A DNA stretch of 64,000 nucleotides from Clostridiales bacterium (GTDB lineage: Bacteria > Bacillota > Clostridia > Oscillospirales > Acutalibacteraceae), in assembly GCA_019416455.1 (NCBI GenBank), contig DXXG01000010.1, forward strand, positions 1 through 64,000. The letters are read 5' to 3'. Below the pieces are notes generated by a model. That model worked only from the letters and a program-made list of their open reading frames with translations. It was not told the DNA's origin and did not search any database. Positions within the stretch are counted from its first letter, which is position 1, and each line of letters opens with the position of its first letter. This document shows, in pieces, positions 27,428-35,947 of this stretch. The position numbers and the translations under genes are program-made.

Positions 27428-27477
27428 AGCGGGGATCAGCTTGTGGACATCTGCAGCTGGTCCCCGCTTTTTTATTT
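27428..27477 (+). terminator. Intrinsic terminator ending the Tad operon
   Basis: AGCGGGGATCAGCT / AGCTGGTCCCCGCT stem (14 bp with one G-T) followed by TTTTTATTTT. Confidence 0.9.
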
Positions 27478-27506
27478 TCTCAAAAAACGACTATTGGAGG
27501 TAGAGG

Positions 27507-27854
27507 ATGAAAACATCCTGCAAATTTTATTCCTTTCTGCGGGCCGTCCGTGGGAACTGGCGCAATGCCATCTTTGTCAGCTGTGGCTGCGATGCCTGTA
27601 TGTATGGCCGGGAGAAGCCCTGTTCCGGATTCCTGCTGACAGTGGATGAGTGCGGGCAGGTCATGCTTCTGCCTGCGGAAACCATCCATGAACTGACTGG
27701 TGAGGAAGTAGAGCCCGCCGAGTGCAGTGCCGTTCTGTCGCACCGCTCTTTTGACGCCGCTTTTTCCAAGTACATCGAATGGCATACGCCGGACCCTTCC
27801 GCATGTACGCTCAGGCAGCTTTGTCTGGACCTCAGCTGCAGCCAGAACAGCTGA
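27507..27854 (+). CDS. Cys-rich protein of unknown function
   Basis: 115 residues with a cluster CGCDACMYGREKPC (26-40), suggesting metal binding. GGAGG lies 8 bp before the ATG. No family recognised. It opens a group of maintenance-type genes and is followed by a GACGC/GCGTC hairpin (27865-27897) before the zinc-finger gene. Confidence 0.5.
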   Translation: MKTSCKFYSFLRAVRGNWRNAIFVSCGCDACMYGREKPCSGFLLTVDECGQVMLLPAETIHELTGEEVEPAECSAVLSHRSFDAAFSKYIEWHTPDPSACTLRQLCLDLSCSQNS

Positions 27855-27914
27855 TTTTTACACAGAAAGACGCCATCGCGCCGCCTTTGGCGCGTCTTTG
27901 GAGGTGATGATTTT

Positions 27915-28331
27915 ATGATGAAGCAAAAACCGATCAAATGTCCTTATTGCCATGCCAATGCCTCCCTCCGTCCGGCCAGCGTGGTTTACGGCTTGAACCG
28001 CCGATCCCAGGGGAAATTTCTCTATCTCTGCGACCGCTGGCCCGCCTGCGATGCCTATGTGAGCGCCCATGACAGGACGCACCGGCCTATGGGCACTTTG
28101 GCAAATGGAGATCTCCGGCACAAGCGCATTTTGGCGCACCGGGCATTGGAGCAGCTGCGGCAGAGCCGGCACATGGAAAAATGGGAGGTCTACATCTGGC
28201 TCCAGGCGAAGCTGGGGCTGGATGAACGGCAGGCCCATATCGGCCAGTTTTCCGAATGGATGTGCGATGAGGTCGTCCGCCTCTGCAGGCAGGCCTCAGC
28301 TCCTCTTGCCGCCGGACAGGCGGCAGCCTGA
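27915..28331 (+). CDS. Zinc-finger protein (DUF3268-like)
   Basis: 138 residues. Two Cys pairs, CPYCHA at 10-15 and CDRWPACDAY at about 43-52, form a zinc ribbon typical of DUF3268 zinc-finger proteins in phages and elements. The helical C-terminus would contact nucleic acid or protein. Two possible ATG starts (27915 or 27918) behind GGAGGTG. The next gene begins 15 bp later. Confidence 0.7.
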   Translation: MMKQKPIKCPYCHANASLRPASVVYGLNRRSQGKFLYLCDRWPACDAYVSAHDRTHRPMGTLANGDLRHKRILAHRALEQLRQSRHMEKWEVYIWLQAKLGLDERQAHIGQFSEWMCDEVVRLCRQASAPLAAGQAAA

Positions 28332-28345
28332 CGGGAGGTGAGCAA

Positions 28346-28921
28346 ATGACCAGCCTGACGAAACAGCAGCAGGAACTCGTTGCTCAAAACCTGCCGGTGG
28401 TGCATTGGGTGATCTGCGATTATATCCATGTGAATCCGACTATCTGCGGCCTGGAGTACAGCGATCTGTTCCAGGAGGGGTGCGTCTGGCTCTGCAAAGC
28501 CGCGACCACCTATAAGGAGGATGGGCGGGCGCAGTTTACTACTTACGCCAAAACAGTCGTAAAAAATGGGCTTCTGTCCTATTGCCGGACGATCTGCAAC
28601 AGGGGCAAGATGTTCAGCCGGCTCATTATTGGGGAGCATGGGGAACTGGCCGCTGATGGCGAGGCCCTGGAGCCGCAGTCCGATGTATTTGACGCTCAGG
28701 TGTCCCTGATGGAAACGCTGTCGCTTCTGGAGGCCAGCAAGCAGGACTATGACGGTGTGGCCCGGCTTGGGATCGAAGCCCTGGCGCTCAAGCTTCAGGG
28801 GATGCGGGTCACGGATATTGCGGAACTCTACCAGGTTCCGCCCTCCCATGTGGGTGCATGGATCTCGCGCTCAGCCGCCAAACTGCGCAGCGACCCCCGC
28901 TTTCTGGCAAGCTTGCTTTGA
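28346..28921 (+). CDS. Element-encoded sigma-70-like factor
   Basis: 191 residues. Region 2 is visible as EYSDLFQEGCVWLCKAATTY...FTTYAKTVVKNGLLSYCR (38-86). Region 4-like HTH as LKLQGMRVTDIAELYQVPPSHVGAWISRSAAKL (about 146-180). GGGAGGTG precedes the ATG. Such factors may direct RNA polymerase to element promoters. Candidate target: the GCCGTAAATCC block shared by the two main promoters. Confidence 0.75.
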   Translation: MTSLTKQQQELVAQNLPVVHWVICDYIHVNPTICGLEYSDLFQEGCVWLCKAATTYKEDGRAQFTTYAKTVVKNGLLSYCRTICNRGKMFSRLIIGEHGELAADGEALEPQSDVFDAQVSLMETLSLLEASKQDYDGVARLGIEALALKLQGMRVTDIAELYQVPPSHVGAWISRSAAKLRSDPRFLASLL

Positions 28922-28980
28922 ATTTGTTGAAAACCACGGCCTTCCTGCAGTAAAGGATATATAAAAGGAGGCATTGATCA

Positions 28981-29682
28981 ATGGAACAGAAAACCTTATA
29001 TACTGCAATCGGCCGTCTGGAGCGGGAAACAAATGGCTGCGGCCGGTCCTGCCCGGTCATCCGCCTTGGCGGTCAGCCCTACATGGTGGATATGCAGGAG
29101 CTGGTCGTTTGGACTGCCCTGAATTGGCGGATCTCCAAATGGGAGGATATTTCTTTTCAGTGCGATAAGTTGGCCTCATCTATGGGCGGTGCTGTCAGCC
29201 GGCCCTGGGATGACTGTGTGAACCGCCTGCTTACCCGCGGCCTGCTGGTTTCCGGCTGCGGGGAGACCGAATACGATGCGCTGTATGATCTGTTAAGTTC
29301 CTTGGGAATCATCCCCACCAGCGGCTCTGCTCTGGTGCGCGGCGTATCGTTTATAAAGCTGGTAATCAGTCGCCGGATTTCGGTCAGGCAGGCGCTGAAG
29401 CTGTTTCGCAAAGACCACCGGACCGACTATGAATCCCGCGTTATGCGGCTTTCCCGGCAGGCCCTGCTTTCCACTGCGGAAATCATCAAATGTGTGGAGC
29501 AGGATGTCTTCTCCCTCCCCAGTGAGCGGGTCCTGATGGAGAAGGTGTACGGCGACAGCGAGACCACCTGCCAGAATATCGCCAGCCTGATGAGGAACAG
29601 CCGGAGCAGCCAGGCAGTAACGCTGGCCGTTGCCAACCTGTATCTGCGCCAGCAAATCATTTTTGAAAGGATCAGCACATGA
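28981..29682 (+). CDS. Unknown protein with winged-helix-like segments
   Basis: 233 residues, soluble and mainly helical. A segment around 55-95 (CVNRLLTRGLLVSGCGETEYDALYDLL) looks like the end of a winged helix. AAAAGGAGG lies upstream and the gene overlaps its successor by ATGA. No family recognised. Probably a DNA-binding maintenance factor, at low certainty. Confidence 0.5.
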   Translation: MEQKTLYTAIGRLERETNGCGRSCPVIRLGGQPYMVDMQELVVWTALNWRISKWEDISFQCDKLASSMGGAVSRPWDDCVNRLLTRGLLVSGCGETEYDALYDLLSSLGIIPTSGSALVRGVSFIKLVISRRISVRQALKLFRKDHRTDYESRVMRLSRQALLSTAEIIKCVEQDVFSLPSERVLMEKVYGDSETTCQNIASLMRNSRSSQAVTLAVANLYLRQQIIFERIST

Positions 29683-30182
29683 AAAACCAATGGAGTCAAT
29701 TTCCCTTTGTCCTGCGCCGCAAGATCCTGCTGACATTCCTGGCCGGAGTCGCCAGCATCGCAGTCAGCCTTGTGATCTTCACTGTCACCGCGGATCGCAT
29801 CCTTTTGGTGCTGGGTGGATTCATTTTTGCCGCTTCTCTGGTGCTTGGTATAAGCCTGTGGAGCACCACTGCCCGGGGCCGGTACGAAGTGGTGGAAGGG
29901 ATCTGCGCCGGTGTCAGCACCCCTATGCTGCGTCGTTACCGCAAGATCCAGCTGATTGATGAACAGGGGGCGGAGCGCACCTTGCTGTTGAGCAAAACCG
30001 CCAAGTTCCAGATCGGCGCCCGCTACCGCTTTTATTTTCAAAAAAGGAGCCGGCCTGCCGTCGGAAACGACTATCTGGACGCTGCCCTCTCCACCAATAG
30101 TTTCCTTGGATACGAGGTACTGGAGGACGCAGCATCCTGTGATAAAGAGCCGGAAAGCAGGGAGCAAACACCCCATGAGTAA
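29679..30182 (+). CDS. Two-helix membrane protein of unknown function
   Basis: 167 residues with two membrane helices (about 14-38 and 44-63), then a soluble beta-rich cytoplasmic or external domain. Coupled to the preceding gene by a 4-bp overlap and followed by a terminator with an unusual palindromic apex. No recognised family. Confidence 0.5.
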   Translation: MKNQWSQFPFVLRRKILLTFLAGVASIAVSLVIFTVTADRILLVLGGFIFAASLVLGISLWSTTARGRYEVVEGICAGVSTPMLRRYRKIQLIDEQGAERTLLLSKTAKFQIGARYRFYFQKRSRPAVGNDYLDAALSTNSFLGYEVLEDAASCDKEPESREQTPHE

Positions 30183-30188
30183 GAAAAA

Positions 30189-30237
30189 GGGATACGGCAT
30201 CAAAGCTATAGCTTCAGTGCCGTATCCCTCTATTTTG
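30189..30237 (+). terminator. Intrinsic terminator with palindromic apical stem
   Basis: AGGGATACGGCA / TGCCGTATCCCT 12-bp stem; the loop contains AAGCTATAGCTT, which can form a second stem. TATTTT follows. Confidence 0.8.
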
Positions 30238-30298
30238 TTATTCTCATCCGGTAGCCGTGGCCTCGAATCATTTTGAAAATATTTTGCTTATGAGGATT

Positions 30299-31411
30299 TT
30301 AGCTATTGTGGAAGACCGTTTCATATTCTCCATTTTCATTAAGAATGGATATATTCGTTATGTTGGCCTCCATACTCATACCTTCAATCGCACATTCGTC
30401 AACGATAGATTGAAGCTGCATATCAATTTCACTTCCCGATTCCGATGAAGGGAGAAAATCCTCGCTTACGCTATCAATGTACTCCTGCATTTGACGATGA
30501 ACGCTCTTTAGTGCGTTATCTCTTTCAGCGACTGTTAAATTGCCTTCAGATAATTCATATGTAACACTATATTCAATGTTACAACTGAACTCTATCGTAT
30601 CTAAAACTGTGCGGCCAGATGTCCGTTCCCGTTCAAGGTGGTCGTTAAATGTGCCTGAATTATTTTGTGCCATCAATTCTGAATAGGTTAAGGGCAATGA
30701 ATATGTAACTATTTCAGCTTCTGTACTATCTTCATCAAAATAATTCTCCAGGTCGTTTAATACTGATAAAAGCATATTTGTATCAGTAAACACATCCAAT
30801 GCTAATGTTCTGAAGTCGGAGAGAGTCATATTTTGGTAATTTGCATTGATTAGGCTTTCAATCATTTCCTCTTCTTCATCAAAACTCAAGACAGCAGAAG
30901 GGTCTTGTTGGGATATGGTTTGATCTTGTTCACCATTATTTACTGAGCAGTCTATGATTTCTGTATCCTCTGCATTATGAACGATAGGGAAAAATGCGAG
31001 AAGATCAATATTTGCATTCTCCAATACGACATTTTTGATAATAGCACCGTTCGTTGCTCCGAAGAATCCCATTTCATCGGTCTTCTTTGATACCGTCAAA
31101 TTGTTGATGATATAACCGTTGCCATCAAATATTCCCGTAAATGGATTTTCTGAATTGCCTATTGGGGTCCATTCGTCCGTTAAAGTAATATCGTTTCCCA
31201 AAATGTAATTACCAGATAACGGATAAACAGAGCCTATCGCTTCTAATTCATCTTCAGCAGTCAATATGTAGTATTCTTCATTGTCGATAGTTTGTGTCTC
31301 CAGCGAAATCTCTGTATTTTCCTGTGTGGATTCTTGATGAACCTGTGAACTACATCCACTACTTAAAATAATAATTCCACAGCAAAGTGCTGCTAAAAGG
31401 CGCCTACTCAT
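30299..31411 (-). CDS. Lipoprotein with a GLUG-like repeat segment (cargo)
   Basis: 370 residues with a lipobox LSSGC near residue 19, so the mature protein is lipid-anchored outside the cell. Residues 65-120 (PFTGIFDGNGYIINNLTVSK) resemble GLUG/beta-helix repeats of surface proteins. The rest is acidic with coiled-coil-like stretches. It is far more AT-rich than neighbours and runs opposite to them under its own promoter, which marks it as an inserted cargo gene. No function assigned. Confidence 0.65.
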   Translation of the reverse strand: MSRRLLAALCCGIIILSSGCSSQVHQESTQENTEISLETQTIDNEEYYILTAEDELEAIGSVYPLSGNYILGNDITLTDEWTPIGNSENPFTGIFDGNGYIINNLTVSKKTDEMGFFGATNGAIIKNVVLENANIDLLAFFPIVHNAEDTEIIDCSVNNGEQDQTISQQDPSAVLSFDEEEEMIESLINANYQNMTLSDFRTLALDVFTDTNMLLSVLNDLENYFDEDSTEAEIVTYSLPLTYSELMAQNNSGTFNDHLERERTSGRTVLDTIEFSCNIEYSVTYELSEGNLTVAERDNALKSVHRQMQEYIDSVSEDFLPSSESGSEIDMQLQSIVDECAIEGMSMEANITNISILNENGEYETVFHNS

Positions 31412-31450
31412 TTTTTCCTCCAGTCTCAGAATACCATTCTGCTGTTATTT

Positions 31451-31518
31451 TAGTTGAGCCAATTCAACTATGGCAAGGGTCCAAACAGTATAATACAACT
31501 GCACTGTAATTATGTCAA
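31451..31518 (-). promoter_or_regulatory. Promoter and inverted repeat of the lipoprotein gene
   Basis: On the minus strand TTGACA (31518-31513), 17-bp spacer and TATTAT (31495-31490). A perfect 7-bp inverted repeat TAGTTGA-gccaat-TCAACTA (31451-31470) lies just past the start of transcription, either an operator or a 5' hairpin. The rest of the gap to 31641 shows no gene. Confidence 0.7.
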
Positions 31519-31641
31519 TAAGCAAGAGAAGCGGACGGGCGCTAAACATATTTATCCCTTGAAATAACTTTTTGATTTTGCAGAAAAAAATCAGAAATGC
31601 CCTATTTAATAGGCGGAATACTTAAAAGGAGGTTCACCCCA

Positions 31642-32247
31642 ATGTATAAGCCCCACACCATTGAGCAATACAAGATCCAGCGTTTTCTGGACGAGACCTT
31701 TGCGATGGAGCATTTCCTGGTCTCACCGCTGTCCCGCACCTCGCTCTTGCTGGAGGATGAAACCGGCGAGCAGCTTGCTTTCGGCTTTTTGGATGACGAA
31801 GTGCGTGAGATTCCGCTCCCGCCGCCGGCCGCCCCGGAAGAAATCAAAGATTTCATCCGGCGTTTCCGGGCCCTCAATCCCAAACCGCGTCTGCGTACCT
31901 TTGAAGATATTACCCGCTGGTGGCTGGACCACCCCAATCCCCTGACATACCAGCAGGCCCTTGGGCTGTCGGACGAGCTCTACCGCCATTTTCTCTCCCA
32001 CCCTATGATCGACGAGGAAGACGCTTATCGTCTGGCTTCTTCCGGGCTTGTCAGTGAAGATGATTACCGGGATATTCAGCTCTGGTATCTCGATGGCAAC
32101 ACCATCTCCCACTGGCTCGGTCCCTTCGGCGTGGATGGGACAGGCAATCTCTATCGTCTGATATTCGGCTACGGGACGCCGGCAGCCCGAGCACTCAAAT
32201 TCTATCTGCTGGATGATTACTACCGCGACATGAACCATATATTGTGA
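31642..32247 (+). CDS. Unknown acidic protein
   Basis: 201 residues from ATG 31642 with AAAAGGAGG upstream. Soluble; a Pro-rich linker (PLPPPAAPEE) near residue 58 and aromatic-rich C-terminal half. No recognised family. Its neighbours on both sides have their own promoters, so it is probably a single-gene unit. Seen as an ordinary maintenance gene of the element. Confidence 0.5.
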   Translation: MYKPHTIEQYKIQRFLDETFAMEHFLVSPLSRTSLLLEDETGEQLAFGFLDDEVREIPLPPPAAPEEIKDFIRRFRALNPKPRLRTFEDITRWWLDHPNPLTYQQALGLSDELYRHFLSHPMIDEEDAYRLASSGLVSEDDYRDIQLWYLDGNTISHWLGPFGVDGTGNLYRLIFGYGTPAARALKFYLLDDYYRDMNHIL

Positions 32248-32286
32248 TTTGCCTCGCTTAAATATCTATATATAGTATAATACCGC

Positions 32287-32315
32287 TTGACAAACACAAG
32301 ATATAGTGCTACACT
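32287..32315 (+). promoter_or_regulatory. Strong promoter upstream of ssb
   Basis: TTGACA (32287-32292), 17-bp spacer, TACACT (32310-32315). A 200-nt leader follows before the ATG. Confidence 0.8.
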
Positions 32316-32427
32316 TATCTTGTAATTGATTTTTGTGCGTTTCCCCTTGTGGGATACAGACTTAGCTTCTGTACCGCAGATTAAACATCTGCATTGCACA
32401 CGCAGTCAAGGTTGTATGCTGTATCAA

Positions 32428-32480
32428 GTGTCAGTGGTATTGCCGCGCCCTTTCAGGGCTGGTATCTGCTGGCACTTTTT
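32428..32480 (+). terminator. Attenuator-like hairpin in the ssb leader
   Basis: A long hairpin (outer stem GTGTCAGTGG with CTGCTGGCAC-type pairing, inner stem GCCCT/AGGGC) followed by TTTTTATATAT. It ends about 40 bp before the ssb ATG. Confidence 0.6.
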
Positions 32481-32521
32481 ATATATAGATATTAACGCCA
32501 GAGGCGAAGAAAGGAAGTGTT

Positions 32522-32929
32522 ATGGCACAAATCGTTGTATTTGGCCGAGTCATGCACGAGCTTGTTCCGAAAGAGGGCCAGTCAAAACAGCAATATGTCT
32601 GTTTCGACCTGATGGAGCGTTCCGGCAATAACCCGCCGGACTACTACCAGGTATGGGCCCGCGGTGACGACGTTACCCGGCTCATGCGGCTCAAGGTCAA
32701 AAAGGGAAGCATGATCTGGCTCACCGGATCGCAAAAACTGGTGGATGTTCGCCAAAAGGACGGAACCACGGTCAAGAAGCTGAAAATATGGCTGACGGAC
32801 TTTGGATTCCTCCCCGGGCAGTCCTCCAAAGCAAAATCCACAAGTGAGCAGCATGACCCTGACGAAGCGGCGCCTGTTCCGTCACCTTCCGAGGTGATGG
32901 ATGGCGACCGCGAACCCCTGCCGGAATAA
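32522..32929 (+). CDS. ssb: Single-stranded DNA-binding protein
   Basis: 135 residues. OB-fold pattern MAQIVVFGRVMHELVPKEG... YVCFDLMERS ... YYQVWARGDDVTRLMRLKVKKGSMIWLTGSQKL, with an acidic, Pro-rich tail. The canonical DDDIPF-like tip is absent (tail ends EPLPE). Shorter than housekeeping SSB and typical of element-encoded copies that protect transferred single strands. GGAAG lies upstream. Flanked by an attenuator and a terminator. Confidence 0.8.
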   Translation: MAQIVVFGRVMHELVPKEGQSKQQYVCFDLMERSGNNPPDYYQVWARGDDVTRLMRLKVKKGSMIWLTGSQKLVDVRQKDGTTVKKLKIWLTDFGFLPGQSSKAKSTSEQHDPDEAAPVPSPSEVMDGDREPLPE

Positions 32930-32942
32930 AAGCCGGCATTCC

Positions 32943-33001
32943 AGAGGGACCGTATCAAGTTTTCAGAATGATCTGAAGCTTGGTGTGGTCCCTCTTTTTT
33001 T
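32943..33001 (+). terminator. Intrinsic terminator after ssb
   Basis: AGAGGGACC / GGTCCCTCT outer stem with inner TTCAGA-atga-TCTGAA, followed by seven T. Confidence 0.85.
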
Positions 33002-33039
33002 GTTTTCAGGCAAAATTCTAAAGGAAGGACGGTAAAGAA

Positions 33040-33855
33040 ATGAGTAATGACAAAGGACTTTTGAGCGGCAGCATCACCATTTTGATCGGTGCTGTCATTG
33101 CCATCATGGCTCTGGTGCGCGGGCCGTGGCAGGCGTGGCTGCTGATTGGAGTATTCACCCTTTGGGGGCTTTGGGTCGTTCTGATCCTCCTGCTCCCGTA
33201 TATGCAACAGGCCAAACGCCGCCGGCAGCGCCAGCAGAGAGAACGCCAGCTACACGCTGAAGGCATTTCCCAGAGCACATTCCAGGTCCCGGAACTGGAG
33301 GAACCTGTTTCAGACGACCTGCTGCTCCGTTATGCCAACCATCGGATTCTGGCCTATCTGCGCTCGTCGTATGCTGACGCCTGCTTTGAGTGGTGTGAAA
33401 AACGGCCGGCAGAGCTGATCCGCACCAACGGAACTGGGCGTATCCGGCTTCATAATGTAGATGGATTCGACCATGCAGACATCACATTCGGCCAGGACGC
33501 GACTATCAAGTGTGACCTGCTTAAAATCGTGCCTCTGTCCAAGGCTGGCACAGAACAGGGCGATGAGGCCAATATCCCGCCCAACAAGCAGCCCATTGAC
33601 CCGCGCATCTGGTACGAAAACTGTGGGCGCGAAGTCATGGAAACACTGATCGCCGATCTGAATTCCCGTGGGCACAGCAAGCTCACACTGCGGGAAAACG
33701 GCGACATCTGCATCCAGCAGGACGATGAACTGGTGCCGCAGGAACATCTTGCGAACTTTCCCGCGAAGGTCTATTGGCCCCGCTTGGTGGAAGTGTTTGA
33801 AAGCAAGGGCCTGTCGGCTGAAACCACGGCGCAGGGCATTCAGGTCTCCTGGTGA
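33040..33855 (+). CDS. Membrane-anchored unknown protein
   Basis: 271 residues with two N-terminal membrane helices (about 9-27 and 32-53), a basic cytoplasmic coiled-coil-like stretch (KRRRQRQQRERQLH, 58-72) and a soluble alpha/beta domain. GGAAGGA precedes the ATG. No recognised family. It is transcribed with the DUF932 gene 33 bp downstream. Confidence 0.5.
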   Translation: MSNDKGLLSGSITILIGAVIAIMALVRGPWQAWLLIGVFTLWGLWVVLILLLPYMQQAKRRRQRQQRERQLHAEGISQSTFQVPELEEPVSDDLLLRYANHRILAYLRSSYADACFEWCEKRPAELIRTNGTGRIRLHNVDGFDHADITFGQDATIKCDLLKIVPLSKAGTEQGDEANIPPNKQPIDPRIWYENCGREVMETLIADLNSRGHSKLTLRENGDICIQQDDELVPQEHLANFPAKVYWPRLVEVFESKGLSAETTAQGIQVSW

Positions 33856-33888
33856 CCGCCATCACCCAGAGAGGGGAGTGAAATCACA

Positions 33889-34962
33889 ATGAAATCAGGG
33901 ATCAGTCTTGTAGACATGGCAAAGGAGATCCAGCGCCAGGCTGATTTGAAAGCCGACTATATGCTGGACACCCGCAGCCTCCGTCTGGAGCCTTTTGACT
34001 CGAAGCTGTACCTCAACGCCTATGACCAGTCCGGTGTCCCGGCGCTTGAACCGCTGGAGGTTAATTCCATTGCCCACCGGCAGATCGGCACACACCTGAA
34101 GATCCCGGCGGCCTACTATGACAAGATGCTGGAGGAATATCCCCAGCTGCTGGCGCAGAATGTGAACGCCTGGTTCCAGCGGGAGCCCTCTGTCCGTATG
34201 ATCCGCACCATTGAGGGTACGGCACGGGCATTTTTAAGCAACCGCTACCGGCGCATTGACAACCTTGATATTGCGAGCATCGTCCTTCCCGTCCTGCAGG
34301 ATATGGAGGGAATGCACTTTGAGAGCTGCCAGCTCACGGAAAGCCGCATGTATATCAAGGTAGTCAACACCCGCCTGGAGGCCGAGGTCGTGCCGGGCGA
34401 CATCGTTCAGTCCGGCATCATCATCAGCAACAGCGAGGTGGGACTCGGTTCGGTGAACATCCAGCCGCTGGTCTACCGGCTGGTATGCAGTAACGGAATG
34501 GTCGTAAATGATGCCCAGACGCGCCGCAACCATGTGGGCCGCGTCAACGAGGCTTCGGAGAACTATCAGCTGTATTCGGAAAAGACGCTGGAGGCAGACG
34601 ACAAAGCCTTTGCCATGAAGATCCAGGACACGGTGCGGGCCGTGGTAGACGAGGTGCGCTTTACCCGTGTAGTCAACATGATGCGGGAAGCCAAGGAGGC
34701 TCGCATGAATACCACCGATGTCCCCGGCATTGTCAAGCTGGTCAGCAGGGACTTCCACATCACTGATGAGGAAAGCTCCGGTGTGCTGCAGCGGCTGATC
34801 GAGGGCAACGACCTGACGCTCTATGGTTTATCCAATGCGGTGACCCGCCACAGCCAGGATGTCCCGGACTATGACCGGGCGACTGCACTGGAGGGCATCG
34901 GTTACAACATTCTCTCCATGCCGGCAAGGCAGTGGAGCCGTATCAACCAGCTGGCCGCCTGA
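33889..34962 (+). CDS. DUF932 (phage/plasmid-like) protein
   Basis: 357 residues with the pattern of DUF932/TIGR03299: IAHRQIGTHLKIPAAYYDKML near 65, FLSNRYRRIDN near 114, and SEVGLGSVNIQPLVYRLVCSNGM near 187-209. These proteins occur in plasmids, phages and conjugative elements, with no firm biochemical role. Ribosome site GGGGAGTG. It pairs with the following zinc-motif gene, a common combination in such elements. Confidence 0.85.
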   Translation: MKSGISLVDMAKEIQRQADLKADYMLDTRSLRLEPFDSKLYLNAYDQSGVPALEPLEVNSIAHRQIGTHLKIPAAYYDKMLEEYPQLLAQNVNAWFQREPSVRMIRTIEGTARAFLSNRYRRIDNLDIASIVLPVLQDMEGMHFESCQLTESRMYIKVVNTRLEAEVVPGDIVQSGIIISNSEVGLGSVNIQPLVYRLVCSNGMVVNDAQTRRNHVGRVNEASENYQLYSEKTLEADDKAFAMKIQDTVRAVVDEVRFTRVVNMMREAKEARMNTTDVPGIVKLVSRDFHITDEESSGVLQRLIEGNDLTLYGLSNAVTRHSQDVPDYDRATALEGIGYNILSMPARQWSRINQLAA

Positions 34963-35000
34963 GTGGCTGCCAACCATCCAATTTTAAGGAGGAACGAACT

Positions 35001-35846
35001 ATGTACGAACAGAACACTTCTATGATGAACACTCCTGAGCGGAACACTTTCCTGCTCCCTGCGATGGTGGAGGGTGATTTCAGCAGCGATGAGATCGCGG
35101 AAGATGCGGACGGCCTGCAGATGATGAGTTTCCAGCGGGTGAAAATTCCCGCCGGCGGCGCCCTGCAGTTCGAGATCCCCACGGAAGACCCCGACAATCC
35201 GGATTATGCCCGGACGCTGGAAGGAGTCATTCTCTACAATCATTCTGCCTATACCCTGTGGCCGGAAGGCAGCGAGTATGACGAGGACACCAAGCCTCTC
35301 TGCTCTTCTGTGGACGGCAAGACCGGCATCGGGGAGCCGGGCGGCGCCTGCGCCACCTGCCCGATGAACGCATACGGTTCGGCCAGAGACGGCGGCCGCG
35401 GCAAGGCCTGCAAGAATATGCGGGACATTTACCTGCTGCGCAGCGGCGAGTATATGCCTCTGCTGATTTCTCTGCCGCCTACCAGCATCAAGCCGTTCAA
35501 GGAGTTCCTGAACCGGGCCTTTGTCTACCGCCGGCGCGCCACCTATGGCAGCCTGATCCAGATTGGGCTCAAGAAGGAGAACAATGGCAGCAACGACTAC
35601 AGCGTTGCCACTTTCCGCCTTGTGCGCGACTTCCAGGGCGAGGAACTGGCTCAGATCCGCGCCTATGCCAATGGCTTTAAGGAGCAGATTAAGGCTATCA
35701 ACATCCAGCGGGCCCTGATCAACGAGGAGCAGCGTGCCAACGACTGCGACTATGTAATCCCGGAGTCCGCTACGGCGCCCGGCAGCCCCGATGGGAGCTA
35801 TGTGGTCGGCGAGATCAACGGCAACTACGAGAAGCTGCCCGCGTAA
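35001..35846 (+). CDS. Unknown protein with a four-Cys zinc-like motif
   Basis: 281 residues from ATG 35001 behind AAGGAGG. Residues about 98-135 carry Cys residues arranged as C-x20-C-x2-C-x18-C (PLCSS, GACATCPMN, GKACKN), suggesting a metal-binding knuckle. The flanking parts look like an OB or beta-rich fold. It follows the DUF932 gene with its own ribosome site and is ended by a terminator. No family recognised; a role in DNA metabolism next to SSB is inferred from position. Confidence 0.55.
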   Translation: MYEQNTSMMNTPERNTFLLPAMVEGDFSSDEIAEDADGLQMMSFQRVKIPAGGALQFEIPTEDPDNPDYARTLEGVILYNHSAYTLWPEGSEYDEDTKPLCSSVDGKTGIGEPGGACATCPMNAYGSARDGGRGKACKNMRDIYLLRSGEYMPLLISLPPTSIKPFKEFLNRAFVYRRRATYGSLIQIGLKKENNGSNDYSVATFRLVRDFQGEELAQIRAYANGFKEQIKAINIQRALINEEQRANDCDYVIPESATAPGSPDGSYVVGEINGNYEKLPA

Positions 35847-35884
35847 TGAGTTTTGTTGCGGCCTCAGCCGCATGACATGTCATC

Positions 35885-35925
35885 AAGGGATACCTTCGGC
35901 TCACGCCGGGGGTATCCCTTTTTTG
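35885..35925 (+). terminator. Intrinsic terminator
   Basis: AAGGGATACC / GGTATCCCTT 10-bp stem with an inner CGGC/GCCG, followed by TTTTT. Confidence 0.88.
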
Positions 35926-35947
35926 CTTTAGACTGGAGGAAATATAT

